A stretch of 64,000 bases of DNA from contig JAFWQM010000145.1 in NCBI GenBank assembly GCA_017509065.1, forward strand, positions 27,364-91,363. Reading direction: 5' to 3'. Source of the stretch: Clostridia bacterium. Its GTDB lineage: Bacteria > Bacillota_A > Clostridia > Christensenellales > Aristaeellaceae. Position numbers and translations under genes: made by a program. Below are positions 26,771 to 33,759 of this stretch, piece by piece (position 1 is the first letter of the stretch; each line of letters begins with the position of its first letter). The notes beneath the pieces were generated by a model. The model did no database searches. It was not told the origin of the DNA and saw only the letters and a program-made list of their open reading frames with translations.

Positions 26771-28162
26771 ATGATCGACATTTTGGATTATCAGGGCCAG
26801 CGCGTCCACATGATTGGCATTGGCGGCAGCAGCATGAGCGGGCTGGCGGAAATGCTGCTCAAGGAAGGATATGCCGTTACCGGTTCCGACAATGCCAATT
26901 CACACGCTGTGGAGCGCCTGCGGAACAAGGGGATACAGATTTCCGTCGGGCATCAGGCGGAGAATGTGCGCGGCGCGCAGCTGATTGTTTTTTCCGCCGC
27001 CATTTCTCCGGAAAACCCCGAGCGGCAGGAAGCCAAACGCCTGGGCATCCCCGAAATGGAGCGTTCCATCCTGCTGGGACAGCTGATGCGGGGCCATAAA
27101 AACGCCGTGTGCGTCTGCGGCACGCATGGGAAAACCACCACTTCCTCCATGATCGCGGAAACGATGCTGGAATGCGGGCTCGATCCCACGGTGAGCGTCG
27201 GCGGACGCCTGGACGCCCTGGGCGGCGGCAGCCGCGTAGGCGGGAAAGAGGTGTTCGTGGCGGAGGCCTGCGAATTCCACGGCAGTTTCCTGGAAATGCA
27301 TCCTACGGTGGCGGTGGTGCTCAATATTGAGGAAGACCATCTGGACTGGTACAAGGATATCCACGATATCGAGCGGGCGTTCGGCAAGTTTCTGTCTTTG
27401 CTCCCGCCGCATGGCACAGCGCTGGGCTGGGGCGAGGACCGGCGCATCCTGCGTTTGTTTACCCGCCTTGCCTGCGATACACGTACCTTTGGCATGGAGC
27501 CGGGCAACGACTATTATCCCGAAGACCTGACTTACAGCGACACCGGCTGTCCTCGGTATAACGTGATGCTCCGGGGAGAGAAGCTGGCGCGCGTCGAATT
27601 GAAAGTTGCGGGAAGCTTCAATGTGATCAACTCCCTGGCGGCGTTCGCGGCGGCGCACGTGGTGGGCGTTCAGCCGGAGGAAATCGCTGCGTCCCTGAAC
27701 CGCTTCGCCGGCGTGCATCGCCGCTTTGAATTGACCGGCATCATCGACGGGGTGAAGATGTACCACGATTACGGCCACAACCCCGCCGAAATGCGGGCGG
27801 CGCTGAACGTGGCGAAGATGCAGCGGCCCAACCATTTGTGGGCGGTGATGCAGCCCCACACATACAGCCGGGTGAAGGGCCTGTTCCAGGATTATCTGAC
27901 CTGCACGGAGGCCGCGGATTACACGCTGGTCACGGATATTTACGCTGCCCGTGAAAAAGACCCCGGCGACATCAAAGCGGAAATGGTGGTGGAAGGGATG
28001 CGCGCCCACGGCGTGGACGCTGTGCATACCCCCACCTTCGACGATACGGAAGCATACCTCCGCGCACACTGGCAGCCAGGCGACCTTGTGCTCACCATGG
28101 GCTGCGGCAACATCAACCTGCTCAACGAGCAGATGCAGCTGCACGGAGACACTGACCGATAA
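26771..28162 (+). CDS. murC: UDP-N-acetylmuramate--L-alanine ligase (MurC-type Mur ligase)
   Basis: A 463-residue Mur ligase. The N-terminal Rossmann domain begins VHMIGIGGSSMSGLAEMLL, the ATP loop is GTHGKTTTSSMIAE at about residue 115, and the C-terminal domain has QPHTYSRVKGLFQDY and LTMGCGNINLLN. These fit MurC, which adds the first L-alanine of the peptidoglycan stem. The usual DYAHHPTE motif reads DYGHNPAE, so one conserved histidine is an asparagine. It may therefore be a MurC subgroup or paralogue. Start at 26771 uses GAGGTGG; an ATG at 26753 is an alternative. Confidence 0.8.
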   Translation: MIDILDYQGQRVHMIGIGGSSMSGLAEMLLKEGYAVTGSDNANSHAVERLRNKGIQISVGHQAENVRGAQLIVFSAAISPENPERQEAKRLGIPEMERSILLGQLMRGHKNAVCVCGTHGKTTTSSMIAETMLECGLDPTVSVGGRLDALGGGSRVGGKEVFVAEACEFHGSFLEMHPTVAVVLNIEEDHLDWYKDIHDIERAFGKFLSLLPPHGTALGWGEDRRILRLFTRLACDTRTFGMEPGNDYYPEDLTYSDTGCPRYNVMLRGEKLARVELKVAGSFNVINSLAAFAAAHVVGVQPEEIAASLNRFAGVHRRFELTGIIDGVKMYHDYGHNPAEMRAALNVAKMQRPNHLWAVMQPHTYSRVKGLFQDYLTCTEAADYTLVTDIYAAREKDPGDIKAEMVVEGMRAHGVDAVHTPTFDDTEAYLRAHWQPGDLVLTMGCGNINLLNEQMQLHGDTDR

Positions 28163-28176
28163 AACGGGGGGATACC

Positions 28177-28506
28177 ATGGATTGCTTCACGATTTGGGAT
28201 CGGGACGTGGAAGAAGTCACGGACGAGGGGATTCATTACCTGGGTGGCTTCATTGATTTCGCGGAATGCGCGGCGCAGTTTGAGAGGGAGCGCGGCGGCG
28301 ACGGGAAGTTTGTGGGGGAGTGCCGCGACGGGGGAAAGCTGAAATACTTCATCTTCTATACCGACCGCATTTATACCCGCCTCGCCTTTGACAGCGAGCC
28401 CGCGATCAAAGCGCTGTTTACCAAAAAGCCCTCAGATAAAGAACGGCTTCGGGAAATACTGGAAAAGATAGAAGTCGCTGGCTATCGCATGTCCCAGATC
28501 GACTGA
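28177..28506 (+). CDS. Hypothetical protein, 109 residues
   Basis: A soluble acidic protein without signal peptide or membrane segment. It begins MDCFTIWDRDVEEVTDEGIH, and the second half has a predicted strand pair (LKYFIFYTDRIYTRLAFD) and a C-terminal helix (KERLREILEKIEVAG). I do not recognise the family. It starts 14 nt after murC behind GGGGGATA and is co-transcribed with it; a terminator follows. Confidence 0.65.
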   Translation: MDCFTIWDRDVEEVTDEGIHYLGGFIDFAECAAQFERERGGDGKFVGECRDGGKLKYFIFYTDRIYTRLAFDSEPAIKALFTKKPSDKERLREILEKIEVAGYRMSQID

Positions 28507-28531
28507 CGCGATGAATCGGAACGCATAAGGC

Positions 28532-28580
28532 AATCCTTCGTTTCGGACAGGGAAAGCTGAAACGGAGGATTTTGTTTTTT
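28532..28580 (+). terminator. Terminator of the murC unit
   Basis: A 13-bp stem AATCCTTCGTTTC/GAAACGGAGGATT (one wobble) with a 14-nt loop is followed by TTTGTTTTTT. Confidence 0.85.
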
Positions 28581-28700
28581 CCCCAGTCAGGCCAATGAAA
28601 ACGGACAAGAAATAGTACGGCGCGATTGCAGGATTCCGTTGATACGCACCGAATAAATCAAATGGAAACGGGTGCATCCCACGGGGAGGAGCATGCTGGC

Positions 28701-29330
28701 ATGAAATGGTTTTGGACAATCGGCTGCTTCGCGGTGATGGTTGTGCAGTACCTGATCTATCAATCGATCAAGTGGAGTTCAGGGGAGCATAAATGGCAGG
28801 AAAGCTTTTTCAAAGGCGCTGCCACGGCGATGTCCGCGCTGCTCGCCGGATACGGTTACTTTTCCAGTCCTGACGTACATCGCCTGCTGATTCTGACAGG
28901 CTTATGCGTGTGCGTCGCCGCTGATGTGATTTTAGATAAAAGCTTCCTTCTGGGCACGGCGGCGTTTGGGCTGGGCCACATTTGCTATGGCGCGTCCATG
29001 CTGCTTTCTCAGACGCCGGGTTGGGCCAACCTGATTGTGTTCCTGTCGCTCGCCGCGGGAGTGATGGCGCTCTATCCCCAGATGAAAAAGCTTGCGAATG
29101 GGCAAAGCGCGCTGCCTTATCTGGGCTATGCACTGCTGATCGTCGCGATGCTGTCCCTGGCCATCACCCAGAAACCCCTCATGATGGCGGGTGCGCTGCT
29201 GTTCGTCGTTTCGGACTGCATGCTTTTGTTCCTGATCGTGAAGAAGAATCGATCCAAGAAATACGATTATCTGTGCTTGGGCTGCTATTTCCTGGCGCAG
29301 TTCCTGATTGCCGCATCCACGGTTTTCTGA
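28701..29330 (+). CDS. YhhN/TMEM86-family membrane protein (lysoplasmalogenase-like)
   Basis: A 209-residue protein with about seven to eight membrane segments. The conserved family features are a mid-protein aspartate in CVCVAADVILD, GLGHICYG, and AGALLFVVSDCMLLFL near residue 170. Members hydrolyse the vinyl ether of lysoplasmalogens, lipids that many clostridia contain. The ATG at 28701 is 11 nt after GGGGAGGAG; an ATG at 28693 runs into a stop. It starts a unit continuing with the ThrE-type exporter and the Spo0A-like gene. Confidence 0.75.
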   Translation: MKWFWTIGCFAVMVVQYLIYQSIKWSSGEHKWQESFFKGAATAMSALLAGYGYFSSPDVHRLLILTGLCVCVAADVILDKSFLLGTAAFGLGHICYGASMLLSQTPGWANLIVFLSLAAGVMALYPQMKKLANGQSALPYLGYALLIVAMLSLAITQKPLMMAGALLFVVSDCMLLFLIVKKNRSKKYDYLCLGCYFLAQFLIAASTVF

Positions 29331-29370
29331 TGACCGGACGGAAGCGCAAAAGAAGAGAGGATTTTACGGC

Positions 29371-30135
29371 ATGGATTCCATCACCACCACGCTGGACGCG
29401 GTATGCCTGGCTTCCCAGCTGATTCTGGAAAACGGCGGAGAAACCTACCGGGCGGAGGAAACTGTGGAAAGGATGTGCCAGGGGCTGAAGATTCCCCGCG
29501 TTGACGTGCTGGCTCTGCCGACCGGCCTGATGCTGACGCTGACGCTGGAGGAGGACAGGACCCTTTCCCGCATCGTGCGCGTGCACAGCCGCTCCACCGA
29601 CCTGAACCGCATCGACGAATGCAACGATGTTTCCCGGAAGGTGGCGTCCGGGAGCATGACCGCCGAAGAAGCGCTGAAAGCGCTGCAGGAAATCAAGCGC
29701 CCGCGAAAGGAACGGCGGCTGCTGATGATCGCCGCGAGCGCGGTGACCGCGGCCAGCTTTACGGTGATGCTGGGGGGCAGCTGGACGGATTTCGGCGTTT
29801 CTTTTTTTTGCGGCGCGCTGGTGCAGTGGGTGCTGACCCCGCTGGGAAAAATGAAGGTGCCGCCTCTGATTTCCAGCATGATTGCCGGCGCTCTGACCAC
29901 ACTGTTGGCATTGATCGGCGCGTTGGCAGTGGGCAATGTGAACATCGAGCCGGTCATCAGCGGAGCCATCATGCCGCTGCTTCCGGGACTTGCGACCACG
30001 AACGCCATGCGGGATACCATCCGGGGCGACCTGGTATCCGGCGGCGCGCGGCTGGGGGAGGCCATTCTGTCCGTGATGATGCTGGCCGCCGGCATCGGAC
30101 TGATGCTGAGCATGTGGAGAGGGGGCTTACAATGA
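29371..30135 (+). CDS. Threonine/serine exporter N-terminal component (ThrE_1/YjjP-like)
   Basis: A 254-residue protein of the split ThrE family. Residues 1-110 form the soluble domain (LILENGGETYRAEETVERM and VLALPTGLMLTL are typical). Five membrane segments follow from about residue 120 with GAIMPLLPGLATTNAMRDTI, the family signature. It pairs with the small downstream component, whose start overlaps its stop as ATGA. The solute is inferred from characterised homologues only. Confidence 0.85.
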   Translation: MDSITTTLDAVCLASQLILENGGETYRAEETVERMCQGLKIPRVDVLALPTGLMLTLTLEEDRTLSRIVRVHSRSTDLNRIDECNDVSRKVASGSMTAEEALKALQEIKRPRKERRLLMIAASAVTAASFTVMLGGSWTDFGVSFFCGALVQWVLTPLGKMKVPPLISSMIAGALTTLLALIGALAVGNVNIEPVISGAIMPLLPGLATTNAMRDTIRGDLVSGGARLGEAILSVMMLAAGIGLMLSMWRGGLQ

Positions 30136-30572
30136 GCTGGTGGATTCAGCTGATCGCCTGCGGTGTCGCCGCGGCCAGCTTTTCGGTGCTGCTGCACCAG
30201 CCCAGGAACACCATCCTGGTCAGTTCCGTGGTGAGCATTTTAGGCTACAGCGTGTTCCTGCTGCTCAGACAAAGCACCCTGGCCTATTTCCTGGCCAGCC
30301 TGCTGATCGGCCTGTGCTGCGAGCTGGCGGCCCGGCTGATGAAGCGCGTCGCCACCCTGTTCGTGACCGGAGCGATCATTCCGCTGGTGCCCGGTATCGG
30401 CCTGTTCCGCACCATGCGGTATGTGGTGGACGGGGAATACAGCCGTGCGGTGCAGACCGGCGCGGCCACGCTGCTGGGCATCTGCGGCATCGCGATGGCG
30501 ATCACTATTTCGTCCGTGCTCTTTTCGGCTTTCTGGCATCGGAACGTGAAAAAGCGAGGCGCTTCATGCTGA
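30132..30572 (+). CDS. Threonine/serine exporter C-terminal component (ThrE_2/YjjB-like)
   Basis: A 146-residue protein with four to five membrane segments; TGAIIPLVPGIGLFRTM is the counterpart of the signature in the larger component. In ThrE both parts are fused; here they are two overlapping genes. It also overlaps the following Spo0A-like gene by 7 nt, so all three are translationally linked. Confidence 0.85.
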   Translation: MSWWIQLIACGVAAASFSVLLHQPRNTILVSSVVSILGYSVFLLLRQSTLAYFLASLLIGLCCELAARLMKRVATLFVTGAIIPLVPGIGLFRTMRYVVDGEYSRAVQTGAATLLGICGIAMAITISSVLFSAFWHRNVKKRGASC

Positions 30573-31345
30573 ACGCGGGCAGAAGCGCTTATATCGCCGC
30601 GCTGGAACCGCTTCGCTTTGAAGCCATTTTCGGCGAATCCGTCAAGCTTTCCGTGGTCGGCAGCGGCAGCGGGGAAGCGATCCTGAATGACGCGATGCGG
30701 CTTTGCCCTGATTTTCTGCTGCTGGACAGCGTACTTCCGGGCACGGACAGCCTGAGCTTGCTTGACCAGCTGAGCGCGCTCTTGCCCGCACCGCCTAGAG
30801 TGCTGTATCTGGGGCGGGAGGAAAAGTGGCTGCGGATTGCCCTTCAAAAAGGAGCGGACGCGGCTGCCCTGCGCGGAGGCGATGATCGGGCGCTGCTGCT
30901 TCTCGCTGAACAAACAGCCCAAAAGCCGCTGCCTGATCTCGCGGCACCGTGGGAAGCGGTCAGGATGGAAATCGCTGAAAAATACGCTTCCTTCCTGGGT
31001 ATACCGGACACCCTGAAGGGGAAACAATATATCTGCCTGGCGCTGTCCTGGCTTTCCTGCGCGCCGCAGCTTGGCTCTTCCTACACCGGACTGGTATATC
31101 CGTTGGTCGCGTCCGCGCGCTTAACATCGCCCCGCGCGGTGGAAAAGGCGATCCGCACCGCTGTGGAGAGCGTCTGGCTGAACGGCGACCTGAATGCGAT
31201 CCAATCGCTGTTCGGCTATTCGGTGGACGCGGAGCGAGGCAAGCCCACGAACGCGGAGTTTCTCTCCATGCTGGCCGGGTATGTTCAGCGGGAATTGGCG
31301 CACTGTATGGAGAGAAAGGCGCAGAATACACCGATAAAAATGTAA
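30566..31345 (+). CDS. Divergent Spo0A-like regulator with degenerate receiver domain
   Basis: A 259-residue protein. Residues about 144-243 match the Spo0A DNA-binding domain: LGIPDTLKGKQYICLAL, the recognition-helix region SPRAVEKAIRTAVESVW (188-204), LFGYSV, and GKPTNAEF. The N-terminal 120 residues look like a receiver: D54 in LLLDSVLPG sits where Spo0A is phosphorylated. However, the N-terminal acidic pair is missing and no clear switch Thr or conserved Lys can be found. It is therefore likely phosphorylation-independent or differently controlled. Spo0A normally follows spoIVB; here the partner genes are a ThrE-type exporter. It may be a paralogue or a rearranged Spo0A. Confidence 0.75.
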   Translation: MLNAGRSAYIAALEPLRFEAIFGESVKLSVVGSGSGEAILNDAMRLCPDFLLLDSVLPGTDSLSLLDQLSALLPAPPRVLYLGREEKWLRIALQKGADAAALRGGDDRALLLLAEQTAQKPLPDLAAPWEAVRMEIAEKYASFLGIPDTLKGKQYICLALSWLSCAPQLGSSYTGLVYPLVASARLTSPRAVEKAIRTAVESVWLNGDLNAIQSLFGYSVDAERGKPTNAEFLSMLAGYVQRELAHCMERKAQNTPIKM

Positions 31346-31394
31346 TATTGCCTGAATTTGCCTGAATTGGCAAGTTTTAGACAAATACATTACA

Positions 31395-31423
31395 TTGCGT
31401 TCATTATATACATGTGATATGAT
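31395..31423 (+). promoter_or_regulatory. Probable promoter of the 75-residue gene
   Basis: TTGCGT (31395-31400) and TATGAT (31418-31423) have 17-nt spacing in an otherwise AT-rich spacer. Moderate match to consensus. Confidence 0.5.
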
Positions 31424-31488
31424 ATGAAGGTGCTGATACGGCACGGAAAGAAAACGGCCAAGCGCCGCACATGAAAGGATTTCGCAAA

Positions 31489-31716
31489 ATGAAGAAGGTT
31501 ATTTGCAAGGTTGAGTATGATACAGAAACTTCCGAACTGATCCAGAAGAAAGTGTTCGGATCCTTCGGCGATGCTGCCGGTTACGAAGAAGATCTGTACA
31601 AAACCAAGGACGGCAAGCTGTTCCTGTATGGCATCGGCGGCCCCAAATCCCCCTACGCGGAAGAAACCATCAAGCGCGTTTCCGCCGCCAAGGCCGAGGA
31701 ATGGCAGAAGGACTGA
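31489..31716 (+). CDS. Small conserved-looking protein of unknown function, 75 residues
   Basis: A soluble protein, MKKVICKVEYDTETSELI at its start, with predicted strands and a C-terminal helix (AEETIKRVSAAKAEEWQ). The start at 31489 is preferred because GAAAGGAT lies 8 nt upstream; the earlier in-frame ATG at 31471 has no such site. It has its own promoter and terminator, so it is a genuine monocistronic gene. I do not recognise the family. Confidence 0.65.
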   Translation: MKKVICKVEYDTETSELIQKKVFGSFGDAAGYEEDLYKTKDGKLFLYGIGGPKSPYAEETIKRVSAAKAEEWQKD

Positions 31717-31738
31717 CATCATCATTCACAGGAATGAA

Positions 31739-31770
31739 AAAAACGCGAGGATTGTCCCCGCGTTTTTGTT
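31739..31770. terminator. Bidirectional terminator
   Basis: A stem AAAAACGCGAGG/CCCCGCGTTTTT (one mismatch) with a 5-nt loop is flanked by T-runs on both strands. It serves the 75-residue gene and the convergent SpoIID-like gene. Confidence 0.85.
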
Positions 31771-31771
31771 T

Positions 31772-33499
31772 TTATTCCACCTTATTCACGAATTCCTTCA
31801 TCACGAAGCCGGTCAGGTCGTCAGTGCGCACGGTGAGCCAGTCGCCGTCCTCATGCGTCACGATCAATTCCTGACCGTAGTACAGAAGCCGGATCACCTC
31901 GGCCTGCGTACTGGGCTGGGCGCGCATGTTGAGGTAGGAGTTTTCTCCGATATTTGTCACCTTTACCTTGTACTCCTGCGGGCCTGGCGTATTCAGCACG
32001 GGCATGACCGTGGGCCGGGGCGTAGGTGTGGCGGCGGGACCCGGGGTGGTGAGGAAACGGGCATCCAGCTTTGGCGCGAGCGCAGCGGTATAGGTGACGG
32101 TTTCAAGCTGCATACCGGGATAGTAGAAACGCAGGATCTGGTCATAGGTCCAGCGATACAAGCCCGCCATATACTGGGCCCCGCGCTGGCTCATGCCCAC
32201 ACCGTGGCCGAAGCGCCGGGATTCCAGCGTGAATGAAGCCGACGATTCTTTCACCGTGATCAGCTCATTGCTGCCGGAGTTGATGGAAAGATTCAAAGCC
32301 TTCTCCACCAGCGGGAATAGGTCCAGCGTCACCAGCACGGGCTCGGAAAGCACTTCCGGCTGGCTCCATCGTTCGCCCGGAAGGGGAGAGGGGGCGGGGG
32401 TGTCGGTAGGCAGAGGCGCGTCGTCATCAATTACCGTAAAGATCGAAATGTCCTCTTCATCCATCAGATCATCCACGATCAGCCGCCGGGCCTGCACCTT
32501 GAGGAACAGCTGCAGCAGCGTCATGATTTTGGACGGCGAATCATGATACTTGGGGATGGCGGTTTCAACGTCCGTGATGCCGACAACCTGAATCTGTTCC
32601 ATATCCCCGTCGTAGCCCTTGCTTTCCAGCAGCTCGGACAGCGCGCTGAGAACGGGTTCTTTCAGAGCGCCCAGATCATCGTTGGATTTCAGCTCCTTGG
32701 GAAGCCTCGCACGCTTCACCACGCTTTCGGGATTCTGCAGGTCGTATGGATCATCGGCCATAATGAGATAACCGGGATTCTCCCGGCCCCAGACGTGGGA
32801 GGCCAGTTCGGTCTGCCCGCCGTTGCTGGCGGAGTAATAACAGTCCGCCATGGTGCCCTGATAGAAGCCGCACTGCCCCGCCGTTTCGCTCACGGCGCGG
32901 GCGGCGTTTTTGTTCTGGGCTTTCACGCCGTAATACGCCTGATCGTTGGTGTTGTCCTCCACGTCGTAATCCTTCGCGGAGTTTGTTCTTTTCAGGGCGT
33001 AAGTGCGCGCGGCCACTGCCTGAGCCTTCAGCGCCTCCAATGGGAAAGAATCGCTCATTTCATAGGGAACCACGCCCAAAAGATATTCCTCCACCGGCGC
33101 GTGCAGCACCGCGCGGATGCTGCCGCTGACAGCTGAAAGAACCAAATCGCCGGGATGCAGCTCGTAGCCGTCGTTCAGCCTTAAGCCATTCTCCAGGCCT
33201 TCGTCCGTTTCATGGCGCTTCAGCGTCAGCTGCTTCCCCAGCTTCATGGACATGCCTTCGTAATACACATACAGCCCGTCTTTGCCGCAGGTTACGGTCA
33301 GATGGCTGCCTCGCTGGAACGCGATGTCGTTCAGGGTGTAGCTGCCGTCCAGGGAAATCTTCAGCTGATCGGTCGTTTTAATCCGGGTCAGCAGCACCCG
33401 CACAACGCCGCTGAGCTTTTCCGCTTCCGCGCGCATGGACAAAGGAAGCAGAAGCAGGATCGCCAGAAAAAAGGAAATAAACCGGATTGTTCTGTTCAA
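31772..33499 (-). CDS. Secreted SpoIID/LytB-domain protein with C-terminal SH3-like domain
   Basis: A 575-residue exported protein. A signal peptide (RTIRFISFFLAILLLLPLSMRAEA) is followed by the SpoIID domain: EYLLGVVPYEMSDSFPLEAL, then KAQAVAARTYAL, YYSASNGGQTE, and RRFGHGVGMSQRGAQYMA. Between the last two blocks lies an insertion of about 190 residues with an acidic and Pro-rich stretch (PLPTDTPAPSPLPGE). A second Pro/Thr linker (PGPAATPTPRPTVMP) leads to an SH3b-like end (NSYLNMRAQPSTQAEVIRLL). SpoIID proteins are lytic transglycosylases acting on denuded glycan. The start chosen is TTG at 33499, 8 nt after AGGAAAGGGG; GTG 33505 or ATG 33547 are alternatives. Confidence 0.8.
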   Translation of the reverse strand: MNRTIRFISFFLAILLLLPLSMRAEAEKLSGVVRVLLTRIKTTDQLKISLDGSYTLNDIAFQRGSHLTVTCGKDGLYVYYEGMSMKLGKQLTLKRHETDEGLENGLRLNDGYELHPGDLVLSAVSGSIRAVLHAPVEEYLLGVVPYEMSDSFPLEALKAQAVAARTYALKRTNSAKDYDVEDNTNDQAYYGVKAQNKNAARAVSETAGQCGFYQGTMADCYYSASNGGQTELASHVWGRENPGYLIMADDPYDLQNPESVVKRARLPKELKSNDDLGALKEPVLSALSELLESKGYDGDMEQIQVVGITDVETAIPKYHDSPSKIMTLLQLFLKVQARRLIVDDLMDEEDISIFTVIDDDAPLPTDTPAPSPLPGERWSQPEVLSEPVLVTLDLFPLVEKALNLSINSGSNELITVKESSASFTLESRRFGHGVGMSQRGAQYMAGLYRWTYDQILRFYYPGMQLETVTYTAALAPKLDARFLTTPGPAATPTPRPTVMPVLNTPGPQEYKVKVTNIGENSYLNMRAQPSTQAEVIRLLYYGQELIVTHEDGDWLTVRTDDLTGFVMKEFVNKVE

Positions 33500-33569
33500 A
33501 CGCACAGCCCCTTTCCTGCTGATTGATGCTTCAATATATGTCGGCATACCAGCGGAATGTCGGTTTCAG

Positions 33570-33598
33570 ATTGTAAATTTCCCGACAGGCTTCCGCAA
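33570..33598 (-). promoter_or_regulatory. Promoter of the SpoIID-like gene
   Basis: On the minus strand TTGCGG (33598-33593) and TACAAT (33575-33570) are 17 nt apart, about 70 nt upstream of the chosen start. Confidence 0.55.
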
Positions 33599-33701
33599 GC
33601 AAGCTTTCCCTGATTCATTGTTTTTTATCCTGTCATTTTTGGAAGTGTTTACGCCTCGCTAATATGGCTTAAGGCAGCGGGAGACGGACAAGCATGCGCA
33701 A

Positions 33702-33746
33702 CGAAAAAAGAGGAAAAGCCGCCCATGCGGGATATGCATGAGCGGC
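33702..33746 (-). terminator. Terminator of the large propeller gene
   Basis: An 11-bp stem (GCCGCCCATGC and GCATGAGCGGC on the plus strand, one wobble) is followed on the minus strand by TTTTCCTCTTTTTT. Confidence 0.85.
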
Positions 33747-33759
33747 GCAGAAATAGCCG

